A DNA stretch of 9,422 nucleotides from Giesbergeria sp. (GCA_030690515.1 JAUYGP010000012.1:1-9422); one strand, 5' to 3'. Counted from the first letter of the stretch, positions 1-6,259 are shown. Translations and numbers: made by a program. Notes: a model not told the origin generated them from the sequence alone.

Positions 1-333
1 CACCACGGCTTCATCCATGCCTTGCTCGGCCAACACGGCTGCAATATGGGCATGGTGGTGCTGCACGGCGATGGCGGGCACGCCCCGCTCAGCAGCCACC
101 CGCAAGGCCAGGCGGGTGCTAAAAAAGTCCGGGTGCAGGTCGTGTGCCACAGCATCCACCGCCCCACCCGCCTGCGCCAGCATTTGTTGCACCGATTGCT
201 CTAGCGCCATGCAGGCCGCAGGGTCAGACAGGTCGCCATGCACGGCAGACCACAGCGGCGCCTGTGGCGCGTCCGTGTCCAACAGGCAGGCACTGTTCTT
301 GAGAAAGGCCCCGCAGGCGAGGATGCGTGTCAT
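1..333 (-). CDS. hypF: Carbamoyltransferase HypF, short form (partial, 3' end outside window)
   Basis: HypF makes the cyanide ligands of the NiFe(CN)2CO site by transferring a carbamoyl group to the C-terminal cysteine of HypE. The 111 visible residues start MTRILACGAFLKNSACLL and include VAHDLHPDFFSTRLA (about residues 65-79) and the metal-binding type motif VQHHHAHIA (about 92-100). These belong to the Kae1-like C-terminal module of HypF. The acylphosphatase, zinc-finger and YrdC-like domains that form the N-terminal half of full-length HypF (about 750 aa) are absent. This is not a start-choice artefact: the TGA of hypB lies in the same frame only two codons upstream (stop, ACC, ATG). R. 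eutropha HypF1 is, from memory, a similar short protein of about 390 aa. The gap to hypB is 3 nt. The rest of the gene lies beyond position 1, so its full length and integrity are unknown. Confidence 0.9.
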   Translation of the reverse strand, partial: MTRILACGAFLKNSACLLDTDAPQAPLWSAVHGDLSDPAACMALEQSVQQMLAQAGGAVDAVAHDLHPDFFSTRLALRVAAERGVPAIAVQHHHAHIAAVLAEQGMDEAVV

Positions 334-336
334 GGT

Positions 337-1311
337 TCAGCTACCTTCGCCCTTGAGTTGCGCCAGTTCGGCTTCGAGCTGCGCAATGCGCGCCTGCACA
401 CTAGCCGATGGGGTACTGGCGGCGCTGCCGGACACCTGTAGCAGCCACGCCAGCCAGGCATCCATGCCTTCGCCCGTCGTCGCCGACAGTTGCAGGATGC
501 GGATCCCCGGGTTGACGCGGTGCGCGTAGTCGATGCAGCGCTGCACATCGAACTGGAGGTGTGGCAACAGGTCGGTCTTGGTCAGCACCATGAGCTGCGC
601 CGCAGCAAACATATCGGGGTATTTGAGCGGCTTGTCTTCGCCCTCGGTCACCGACAGGATGACCACTTTGGCGTCCTCGCCCAGATCCCACAACGCCGGG
701 CAAACCAGGTTGCCGACGTTCTCGATGAACAACAGCGACTGCGGGCGATGTCCGTGTCCGTGTCCGTGTCCGTGTCCGTGGTCATGGTCGTGGTCATGGT
801 CGTGGTGATGGCCATGCCCGTGAGCATGGGCATGCAGTGAAAGCCGGGCAAAGGCCTGCGCCACCATGGGCGCATCGAGGTGGCAGCCCTTGCCGGTATT
901 GACCTGGATCGCCGGAGCACCCGTGGCGCGAATGCGGTCGGCATCGTGCGAGGTTTGCTGGTCGCCTTCGATCACCGCCAGCGGCACGTCGGGGTGGCTT
1001 TTCTGCAAAGCCAGGATGGTGGCGCAGAGCAACGTGGTTTTGCCCGAACCGGGGCTGGACACCAGATTCAGCGCCCGCACACCATGGCTGTGGAAATGCG
1101 CGCGGTTCTGTTGTGCAATCTGGTTGTTCGCACCCAACACATCTTGCTCGATGCGGATGGCACGCGCCTCGCTCAGACCCGGCACGGTAACGCGGGCGGC
1201 ACCTGAACCAAAGTGCAGATCGCCCGTGTGGGCATCCACCACGGCGCGTCCGGCCTCCATTGCTGCGTCTTTCCCCGCTTCAGCGGCACTGCATCCACAA
1301 ACTACGCACAT
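337..1311 (-). CDS. hypB: Hydrogenase nickel incorporation GTPase HypB with internal His-rich loop
   Basis: HypB is a SIMIBI-class GTPase that, with HypA, inserts nickel into the large-subunit precursor; it acts in the cytoplasm. The protein is 324 aa. It begins MCVVCGC, the N-terminal CxxCxC high-affinity metal site. The P-loop SSPGSGKTT is at residues 85-93, the EGDQQT motif at 115-120, the GTPase-domain metal site GKGCHLD at 140-146 (C143, H144), the Walker B-like FIENVGNLVCP at 195-205 and the TKTD guanine-specificity motif at 244-247. Residues 160-188 carry 16 histidines alternating with Ala, Gly and Asp. They lie between the C143/H144 site and the Walker B strand, where E. coli HypB has only a short loop; in many other HypB proteins the His-rich tract is N-terminal. 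It may store nickel. The last 30 or so residues look like a short coiled coil. An AAAGGA ribosome site is at 1321-1326. The gene lies 34 nt after hypA. Confidence 0.97.
   Translation of the reverse strand: MCVVCGCSAAEAGKDAAMEAGRAVVDAHTGDLHFGSGAARVTVPGLSEARAIRIEQDVLGANNQIAQQNRAHFHSHGVRALNLVSSPGSGKTTLLCATILALQKSHPDVPLAVIEGDQQTSHDADRIRATGAPAIQVNTGKGCHLDAPMVAQAFARLSLHAHAHGHGHHHDHDHDHDHGHGHGHGHGHRPQSLLFIENVGNLVCPALWDLGEDAKVVILSVTEGEDKPLKYPDMFAAAQLMVLTKTDLLPHLQFDVQRCIDYAHRVNPGIRILQLSATTGEGMDAWLAWLLQVSGSAASTPSASVQARIAQLEAELAQLKGEGS
748..834. repeat. Hexanucleotide tandem repeat encoding the His-rich loop of HypB
   Basis: On the + strand the unit tccgtg occurs five times in perfect tandem (751-780). 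It is followed by the 12-mer gtcatggtcgtg twice (781-804) and then by diverged hexamers to 834. On the coding strand each hexamer encodes a Gly-His, Asp-His or Ala-His dipeptide. Gain or loss of a 6-nt unit by slippage would keep the hypB frame and change the histidine count by one, so the length could vary between strains. Confidence 0.9.
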
Positions 1312-1345
1312 CGTTCAGTCCTTTCACATCACTGCCGTTTCTAGG

Positions 1346-1687
1346 TTAAACCACCTGCATGTCGACCACGCGCAATGCCTCGCCACTTTGGGGGGTAAGC
1401 CAGTGGCCGCCACAGGAGGGACAGGGATCACCACGCGCGGCGATCTCCACGGTCTGGCTGCATCCCATGCACCAAGCCTGGCCCGCAGGCTCGTCGATCA
1501 CCAGCTCCGCACCGTCCAACGCCGTTCCAGGGGCCAGCGATTCCAGGGCGAAGCGCAGGGCCTGCACCTCCACCGCAGCCAGCTTGCCCACTTCCAGACG
1601 CAACTGCAACACCCGCGCAAACGACTCGCGCGCCGCAGCATCTTCCACCAGCTTCAGGATGCCGCCGGCCAAACTCAGCTCATGCAT
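1346..1687 (-). CDS. hypA: Hydrogenase nickel-insertion metallochaperone HypA
   Basis: HypA binds nickel and works with HypB to load it into the hydrogenase large subunit in the cytoplasm. Starting at the ATG at 1687, the protein is 113 aa, the usual family length. It begins MHELSL; the N-terminal Met1-His2-Glu3 is the known nickel site. A zinc domain follows with CMGC at residues 73-76 and CPSC at 89-92. An upstream in-frame ATG exists, but it would put a 32-residue extension inside hoxV and bury the required MHE terminus, so 1687 is chosen. The first 8 nt overlap the 3' end of hoxV (ATGCATGA), which suggests translational coupling. HypB follows 34 nt downstream. Confidence 0.97.
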   Translation of the reverse strand: MHELSLAGGILKLVEDAAARESFARVLQLRLEVGKLAAVEVQALRFALESLAPGTALDGAELVIDEPAGQAWCMGCSQTVEIAARGDPCPSCGGHWLTPQSGEALRVVDMQVV

Positions 1688-2774
1688 GCGCCCCTCCCAG
1701 GAGGGTCTGTGCCGACCCCAGAGTGTGGCCCACGCAGGGGTCCCATGAGGCGACCAATAGATCAACTGCGCTCGCCACCTCATGCGGGGCTACAAGCTCG
1801 GGCAATGCCCGCACGAGCTGCGCGACCGCACCTTGCGGATGAAAATTCCACTCGGTCGGGGCCAGCACGCTGTAGCGTTCAATACGGCCCTGTCCATCCA
1901 CTTGCAGCCAATGCACCAGCACTCCCCGGGCCGTTTCGCACCAGGCGATCGATTCACCTGCGCCCAGTGACCAGGCGCCCGCCTGCAGTCTTTTGCCTTG
2001 GGTGTCCTGTGCCAGAAACGTCACCTCTGCGATGCGCATCGCAAGCCGCGTCCACACATCGTGCACGGGCACGGCCCCCGCGCGGCTCCAGCACCCTGTT
2101 TCGAGGCACCGCCCGCCCAGGTGAGGACGCGAAGTGAAGGCATCGTCGGCGCGCATGTGCACGCTCAACTGCTTCAACACGGCGCCCCCATCGTCCAGCT
2201 CAAGTACCGGCCAGGTGCATTGCAAGGCCCCGCCCATCGGCATGGCGCCCAAAAGCAGTTGTGCAGGTACGGTGGGACTTTCATGCACCCATTGAAGCAG
2301 CCATGCCCCCGGGTTTTTCTGACAACCCTGAAGCCAAGGGGACATAGGCATGCCCAGCACGTGCTGCTCCAGCCAGGCTTGCAGCGCAGGGCTTTCATAC
2401 TGCAATCCAGGCTGTAACCCTGGGCAGGCCACCAACAGCGGCGTGCAAGGTGTGCGACCTTGTCCCAGCAATGTGGGCCAGTCCATAAACAGGCGGCGCA
2501 GATGCTCACGCAAAGCTTCGCGCCACAAGGCCAGGCGCTGCGGGGCATCGGGACGATGCAGCGCCCCTTCGCCCACCTCTAATGCCGCCAGCGCCAATTG
2601 GGAGCAAACCCGGTGCGCCTGCCCACACATCGAATACAGACTGCCCAGCAACACGGGCGCCAGCGCGCAGGCGCGCCCTTGCAGCAACCGCTGGGCCAGT
2701 GGCGCACGCACGCCTGCCACAGGCACAGCGGCACCGGGCATAAACACCAAGCGCTCCTGGCCCGGCATGGCCAT
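1680..2774 (-). CDS. hoxV: HoxV/HupK, large-subunit-like scaffold for active-site assembly
   Basis: HoxV (HupK family) is an accessory protein thought, from work on R. eutropha, to act with HoxL as a scaffold for the Fe(CN)2CO unit before it passes to the large subunit. The protein is 364 aa. It looks like a degenerate large subunit. Residues 48-57 (SMCGQAHRVC) resemble the RICGVC region of HoxG, and residues 344-350 (WDPCVGH) resemble HoxG's C-terminal DPCLACSTH. Only one of the two C-terminal ligand cysteines is kept, and there is no HoxM-cleavable tail of the usual kind. The ATG at 2774 overlaps the hoxT stop by one base (TGATG), favouring coupled translation; a second ATG at 2768 is possible. 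The 3' end overlaps hypA by 8 nt. Family assignment is firm; the precise role is inferred from homologues. Confidence 0.92.
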   Translation of the reverse strand: MAMPGQERLVFMPGAAVPVAGVRAPLAQRLLQGRACALAPVLLGSLYSMCGQAHRVCSQLALAALEVGEGALHRPDAPQRLALWREALREHLRRLFMDWPTLLGQGRTPCTPLLVACPGLQPGLQYESPALQAWLEQHVLGMPMSPWLQGCQKNPGAWLLQWVHESPTVPAQLLLGAMPMGGALQCTWPVLELDDGGAVLKQLSVHMRADDAFTSRPHLGGRCLETGCWSRAGAVPVHDVWTRLAMRIAEVTFLAQDTQGKRLQAGAWSLGAGESIAWCETARGVLVHWLQVDGQGRIERYSVLAPTEWNFHPQGAVAQLVRALPELVAPHEVASAVDLLVASWDPCVGHTLGSAQTLLGGAHA

Positions 2775-3274
2775 CAGGCGGCCCCTTTCATACGCGCAAG
2801 ACTGCTCTCAGCGGGTGGCAATGCGCTGCGACCCAAAAGAAACCTGCGCCGCTGGGGGTCGGGGGTCTGTGTGCCCACCCGAGGGCTGCGCAACTGCGCA
2901 AGGACCTCACGGGCTGTGGCCACAGCAGCATCTTGATCAACGTACTCGAACAGGGGCGAGGCCAGAGAGCAGATGGCAAAGGCCCCGAATTCAGCCTCAA
3001 AGGCCGCAATGAAACTGAGCTGATTCACGCCCCACTGCACTTTGACTTCCAGCGACGCGTCAGGGGCATCCCCCAGAGGAAAACGCAGCAAATTCATAAA
3101 CCAGGGCGTGACCAACACCCCCATGGCCACGGGCGCCTTGGGCTCTTGGGCAAAACCGATCGCCTGTACATGCAGGCCAGGGTGAAGCAGGGGCACACCC
3201 TCCATCCGCGTTGCCTGGATACGGCGAAAAACCGTTTCCAGCAACGCCACTTTCTTGTCCAGGGTGTCGTGCAT
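2774..3274 (-). CDS. hoxT: HoxT, HybE/HupJ-family hydrogenase assembly protein
   Basis: This 166-aa protein belongs to the HybE/HupJ family of [NiFe] hydrogenase assembly chaperones (E. coli HybE is about 160 aa). Visible features are the N-terminal helical region, the segment MGVLVTPWFMNLL (residues 51-63), a Phe-rich core around 88-111 and a C-terminal RRRFLLG (142-148), a motif seen near the end of family members. In R. eutropha HoxT and the rubredoxin HoxR help protect MBH maturation in the presence of oxygen, so the gene supports an oxygen-tolerant hydrogenase. There is no signal peptide or membrane segment, so it should be cytoplasmic. It starts 12 nt after hoxR, and its stop overlaps the hoxV start by one base. 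Confidence 0.93.
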   Translation of the reverse strand: MHDTLDKKVALLETVFRRIQATRMEGVPLLHPGLHVQAIGFAQEPKAPVAMGVLVTPWFMNLLRFPLGDAPDASLEVKVQWGVNQLSFIAAFEAEFGAFAICSLASPLFEYVDQDAAVATAREVLAQLRSPRVGTQTPDPQRRRFLLGRSALPPAESSLARMKGAA

Positions 3275-3286
3275 CGCGCTGCGGCC

Positions 3287-3523
3287 TCAATCGGTCAGCA
3301 ATAAAAATTTGCTGGCTTCGGCATCGCATTGCGGGCACCGCCAGTGCGGCGGCAGCGCCGCAAACGGCGTACCTGGGGCAATTTGCCACACCGAGTCGCC
3401 CTCGGCCGGGTCGTACACCCACCAGCAGATCTTGCATTCGAGACGGGCCTGCGCCGGAACCTGCGAGGTGTCGCCAAAGGCAAGTCCTCCGGTGGGTGAT
3501 GGGGTCATGCCTGATTCACCCAT
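3287..3523 (-). CDS. hoxR: HoxR, rubredoxin-type hydrogenase maturation protein
   Basis: A 78-aa rubredoxin. The single iron site is formed by CKIC (C30, C33) and CPQC (C63, C66), with the usual aromatic and acidic core (WWVYDPAEGD, then PGTPFAALPPHWRCP). About 25 residues precede the fold. In R. eutropha HoxR is a maturation factor that preserves FeS cluster integrity of the MBH small subunit during aerobic synthesis. Two starts compete: the ATG at 3523, with a perfect AGGAGG seven bases upstream, and the ATG at 3508, which forms an ATGA overlap with the hoxQ stop. The Shine-Dalgarno site favours 3523, giving a 19-nt overlap with hoxQ. Confidence 0.96.
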   Translation of the reverse strand: MGESGMTPSPTGGLAFGDTSQVPAQARLECKICWWVYDPAEGDSVWQIAPGTPFAALPPHWRCPQCDAEASKFLLLTD

Positions 3524-4413
3524 TCAAGCACCTCCTCTAGCCGCAGCGCAGAGTCCACCAGATCTTCATGGGCCGCACAGGCCACTTCCGGCATGTCCAC
3601 CACTTCGACAGAATTGAGAATCATGGCGTCCTGCGAGTTGTAGTAAACGACGCGCCAGGTATTGGCCACTCGGGTACTGGTGATGCGGCAGTTTCCATAA
3701 CCTCGCGACAGAATCAGCACGCGCCCTGTGCCCAGTTGCTTGTCCAGAAAGCCCACATCTTCAAGGCTGAGCGGCAGAAGCGACAGATTGACCAGATGCG
3801 CGGGCATACCTGGGCGCCACTGCTGGCGCTGGTCATGCAGTTCTTGCAGCAAGCTGGGGGCATTCATGATCCCGGCAGGGGGCTCAGTGTCGGGCTGGTG
3901 GCCGCTGACAGCATCTTTGCGCGCTTCTTGTTTGAGCACTTCTGGAATCGCGCCCACCTCGATGCGGTCGTGCAGCACGCCATCGCTCTGGCGTTCCAGC
4001 ACCCGCCATACGCCGGCAAACACGGCTTCCTGCACCTGTACCAGCGCTGGAGCGCCCGCACCATTGGTCCCTGGCACACCCGGAGCCGCCATGACTTGTG
4101 CGCTGACCTCGCCTTCCCCCAGAACCTGGTTGATCAGGTGAAGGTCCTCCGGCGCCAAGCCAGCCAGTTGCACCGGCGAGACGGCTTCACCTCGAATAGC
4201 CGCCTGGAGGGTGGACAACAGCGCTGTGAGCACATGCACCGCTGCTTCATGGCCGGCCAATTCCTCGGGCTCGGGCAGTGGCGGCGGCTGGTAGGTGGCC
4301 ATGCCACGCGGCATGGTCAAATAGTCCAGTTCTTCCTCCTCGGACTGGCTTCCCGGGCCGAGAATATCGACCAGTGGAATGGGAAAAGGGCGTTGGCTAG
4401 GGTTGGCGTTCAT
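3505..4413 (-). CDS. hoxQ: HoxQ/HyaF-family chaperone of the hydrogenase small subunit
   Basis: From the ATG at 4413 this is a 302-aa HyaF/HupH/HoxQ-family protein. In R. eutropha HoxQ and HoxO bind the Tat-exported small subunit precursor HoxK and hold it back until its FeS clusters are in place. The N-terminus (MNANPSQRPFPIP) is followed by a stretch rich in Glu and Pro, a variable middle part, and the conserved C-terminal region from about residue 237 with RGYGNCRI, WRVVYYNSQD, ILNSVEV and the ending EDLVDSALRLEEVLEW. An in-frame start at 4476 would add 21 residues inside hoxO with low-complexity Ala/Thr sequence, so 4413 is preferred although its ribosome site is weak. It lies 16 nt after hoxO, so coupled translation is plausible. 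Confidence 0.93.
   Translation of the reverse strand: MNANPSQRPFPIPLVDILGPGSQSEEEELDYLTMPRGMATYQPPPLPEPEELAGHEAAVHVLTALLSTLQAAIRGEAVSPVQLAGLAPEDLHLINQVLGEGEVSAQVMAAPGVPGTNGAGAPALVQVQEAVFAGVWRVLERQSDGVLHDRIEVGAIPEVLKQEARKDAVSGHQPDTEPPAGIMNAPSLLQELHDQRQQWRPGMPAHLVNLSLLPLSLEDVGFLDKQLGTGRVLILSRGYGNCRITSTRVANTWRVVYYNSQDAMILNSVEVVDMPEVACAAHEDLVDSALRLEEVLEWVNQA
3531..3536 (-). promoter_or_regulatory. Ribosome binding site of hoxR
   Basis: The coding strand reads AGGAGG, seven bases before the ATG at 3523. It lies inside the last codons of hoxQ (Leu-Glu-Glu-Val) and is the strongest Shine-Dalgarno match I noticed in the operon. It decides the hoxR start in favour of 3523 over the ATG at 3508. Confidence 0.75.
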
Positions 4414-4429
4414 GGTGTTTTTCTGTCGT

Positions 4430-4879
4430 TCAGTGGCAGTGGCTGTCGCCGCCCAGGGTGACCACCGGGATACCAATCCCCGGTTTGCGGCTGGGGGGCA
4501 TCACCAAAGCCTGCTGCACCCGTTCCAGATAGTCGTTCCAGTCGTACATACCCGCTAGCGTGGTGATGTAGTCACCATCCCGAAAGAACACCAGCGAAGG
4601 CCAGCGCTGCACCCCAAAGCGCCGCGCGATATCGTCCTCACAGGTGCCCCGAACTGCACCGATGACAAACTCCTGCCCCAGCGCGGCCCGCAACTCGGGC
4701 AGGACCACGGCCACATCCAACCCCTCTGCAACCCGGATCGGATCACCGCAAAAGAAAAGTACCCGGGCGCCGTCTCCTTTCGTGAAGTCCTGCAGATTGG
4801 TCTGGTCGATCCAGCACGCACCGTGCACATCCACCAGCCGTTGCACCAGGGGTGGGGCGGCACCTTCAGCGTTCATCAT
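4430..4879 (-). CDS. hoxO: HoxO/HyaE-family thioredoxin-like chaperone of the small subunit
   Basis: A 149-aa HyaE/HupG/HoxO protein with a thioredoxin-like fold but no CxxC redox pair. Family landmarks are VLFFCGDPIRV (residues 40-50), VLPELRAAL (59-67), IARRFGVQRWPSLVFFRDG (84-102, including the cis-proline position P94) and YDWNDYLERV (112-121). With HoxQ it is thought to guard the small subunit precursor before Tat export. The C-terminus ends in GDSHCH, which could bind a metal, but this is only a visual impression. Two consecutive ATGs (4879 and 4876) are possible; an AAGGA at 4884-4888 is 4 nt from the first and 7 nt from the second, which slightly favours 4876. The gene sits 17 nt after hoxL and 16 nt before hoxQ. 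Confidence 0.93.
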   Translation of the reverse strand: MMNAEGAAPPLVQRLVDVHGACWIDQTNLQDFTKGDGARVLFFCGDPIRVAEGLDVAVVLPELRAALGQEFVIGAVRGTCEDDIARRFGVQRWPSLVFFRDGDYITTLAGMYDWNDYLERVQQALVMPPSRKPGIGIPVVTLGGDSHCH

Positions 4880-4896
4880 GGTTTCCTTGGTTGGTT

Positions 4897-5211
4897 TTAA
4901 CTAGAACCCAGCAGCGCCGCCAATTGCTCCGGCCCCATGGCCGAAGGCAGATCGAATGCTGCGTGGGCCGGCGTTGCAGCGTCGTACTGACCGCTCATGC
5001 TGGCCTGCACCAGGAGCAAGGTGGCTTGCACTTCGGCTGCACGCTCAGGGCTGATGCGTTCACGCACCGAGCCGAGAAAGACCAACACCCAGTCCCCTGG
5101 TTGGCAGTCGCCCACCAGATCGGTGTTGACGCGCTCAGCGTGGTCTGCACCGACCACCAGCGCATGGCCAGGGCTGATCGATTGCACTTGCATAGGGATA
5201 CCGATACACAT
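4897..5211 (-). CDS. hoxL: HoxL, HypC-family hydrogenase assembly chaperone
   Basis: A 104-aa HypC/HupF-family chaperone. It begins MCIGIP; Cys2, exposed after removal of Met1, is the family's essential residue for contacting HypD or the iron centre. The OB-fold core follows (VNTDLV at 28-33, PGDWVLVFLG at 38-47). The tail beyond about residue 80 makes it somewhat longer than a typical HypC of 75-90 aa. Its place next to the peptidase hoxM and upstream of hoxO identifies it as HoxL, the MBH-specific paralogue. In R. eutropha HoxL works with HoxV in active-site assembly, while the general hypC lies after hypF, here outside the window. It starts 15 nt after hoxM; a GAGGGG is about 10 nt before the ATG. 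Confidence 0.94.
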   Translation of the reverse strand: MCIGIPMQVQSISPGHALVVGADHAERVNTDLVGDCQPGDWVLVFLGSVRERISPERAAEVQATLLLVQASMSGQYDAATPAHAAFDLPSAMGPEQLAALLGSS

Positions 5212-5226
5212 GGATTTGTTCGCCCC

Positions 5227-5880
5227 TCAAGCCATGAAACGGTGATCGCCGATGCGGCAGGCCTGCTCGGCACTGGGGCGGCCACTCTCGTACACGGCCA
5301 AGCCCAAATTCGGCACGGTCACAGCGTGCTCGCCCACCACTGGTTGGTTGCGGGGCATGGGGCATGCGCCCCAATCCTGCAATTGGGCCACGGCCATCCC
5401 GAGGGCGGCTTCGAGCGCATGTTTGGTGCTCGCACGCAGGCTACCGCCATAGTCTTCCAACTCCTGGGGTTGGCAGCCGATCAAGGCAATCTGTGCAGGA
5501 AACTTTCCGGTGAGCTGCGCCACCATCAGCACCTCCTGAAAGCCCGTCTGGTGCAGGCTCATCTTTTTGGCACCCAGGAAGCAGGGAACCTCACTGCCCC
5601 GCACCTCCTTGAGCGTTCCGGGCGGCAGGCCGTAATCGATGGCATCAAGAATCAGCAGCGCATCGGCCTCCTGCACATACGAAAGCAGCGCCATGCCCTG
5701 GGTGCCACCATCGACGAGCTGCACATGCTCGGCAAAGTCGTAGCGCTGTTGCAGGGCCTCGACACAGCGCACGCCAAAACCTTCGTCGGCCCAGAGCACA
5801 TTGCCAATGCCCAGCACCACGATATTTCGCAAGCTGTTACGGGAAGCGTTACAGGTCATTTCGGGCGTGCAAGAAGTCAT
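5227..5880 (-). CDS. hoxM: HoxM/HyaD, hydrogenase maturation endopeptidase
   Basis: Peptidase family M52 (HybD/HyaD). It removes the C-terminal tail of the HoxG precursor once nickel is inserted; in this window that tail is the 15 residues after DPCLACSTH. From the ATG at 5880 the protein is 217 aa. The nickel-sensing residues of E. coli HybD (E16, D62, H93) match E33 in LWADEGFGV, D79 in LILDAIDYG and H110 in KKMSLHQTGF. The DGGTQGM motif and QELEDYGGSL, both HyaD-like, are also present. About 18 residues precede the conserved NIVVLGIGN start. TTG at 5886 and ATG at 5859 are alternative starts, and none of the three has a strong ribosome site, so the exact start is uncertain. It lies 30 nt after the helix-turn-helix gene and 15 nt before hoxL. 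Confidence 0.95.
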   Translation of the reverse strand: MTSCTPEMTCNASRNSLRNIVVLGIGNVLWADEGFGVRCVEALQQRYDFAEHVQLVDGGTQGMALLSYVQEADALLILDAIDYGLPPGTLKEVRGSEVPCFLGAKKMSLHQTGFQEVLMVAQLTGKFPAQIALIGCQPQELEDYGGSLRASTKHALEAALGMAVAQLQDWGACPMPRNQPVVGEHAVTVPNLGLAVYESGRPSAEQACRIGDHRFMA

Positions 5881-5910
5881 GATCAATGGCTCGAAAACAG
5901 TAAAGAGGAC

Positions 5911-6252
5911 TTAGTGCAGGGTGCAGGACTGCCGCAGGCTCTTCCACGCATGGAAACTATCCCACCGGGACTGCAGCGCCAGCCAGAACAAGGCATCGGT
6001 GCCAAACACCATGGCGCAGCGAATGGCGGTATCGGGTGTGATACCCCGGTGACCCTGGACAATTTCGTTCAGGCGCCGACGCGACACGCCGAGCAGGCGG
6101 GCCGCATCGGTCTGGCTCAGGGACAGTGGCTGAAGAAAATTCTTCTCCAGAAAGCGCCCCGGATGCTGTGGGCTGCGCAGCGGCACCCCCGCAGGAAGCG
6201 GCGGGCGCGGGTGCACCACTCGCTGCGGGGTATCGCTCCGGGGTATTGCCAT
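5911..6252 (-). CDS. HigA/XRE-like helix-turn-helix protein, orphan, within the hox operon
   Basis: A 113-aa protein whose residues 30-100 match the HigA/VapI antitoxin type of XRE-family DNA-binding domain: HPGRFLEKNFLQPLSLSQ (30-47), AARLLGVSRRRLNEIVQG (50-67, the helix-turn-helix) and GITPDTAIRCAMVFGTDALFW (70-90). Such proteins usually pair with a HigB/RelE toxin, but no toxin gene is beside it: the neighbours are hoxZ 7 nt upstream and hoxM 30 nt downstream. The first 29 residues are rich in Pro and Arg and unlike usual HigA starts, so translation may instead begin at a GTG (6219, 6216 or 6186); the ATG at 6252 is kept because an AAGGA lies about 11 nt upstream. Its position makes co-transcription with the hydrogenase genes almost certain. 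It could autoregulate the operon or be a remnant of an inserted toxin-antitoxin locus. Its function is not known to me. Confidence 0.85.
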   Translation of the reverse strand: MAIPRSDTPQRVVHPRPPLPAGVPLRSPQHPGRFLEKNFLQPLSLSQTDAARLLGVSRRRLNEIVQGHRGITPDTAIRCAMVFGTDALFWLALQSRWDSFHAWKSLRQSCTLH

Positions 6253-6259
6253 GGTCCGC

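Noticed and set aside
748..834. The hexamer repeat considered as a CRISPR array or a regulatory iteron.
   Set aside because: There are no spacers, the units are 6 nt, and the repeat is fully explained as codons for the histidine-rich loop of HypB.
1344..1352. Short palindrome ggttaaacc at the end of hypA, considered as an operator or terminator.
   Set aside because: It is only 4 bp per arm, includes the hypA stop codon and has no T-run; chance is sufficient.
1688..1783. N-terminally extended HypA starting at 1783.
   Set aside because: HypA needs the N-terminal Met-His-Glu for nickel binding, and the start at 1687 gives the standard 113 aa.
866..2137. A 423-codon open frame on the + strand opposite hypB, hypA and part of hoxV.
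   Set aside because: It is a shadow of genuine hyp genes, with a Pro/Arg/Ser-rich composition and no motif.
3568..4461. A 297-codon open frame on the + strand opposite hoxQ.
   Set aside because: It is antisense to a gene with conserved HyaF motifs; its His-rich translation is explained by reverse-complement codons.
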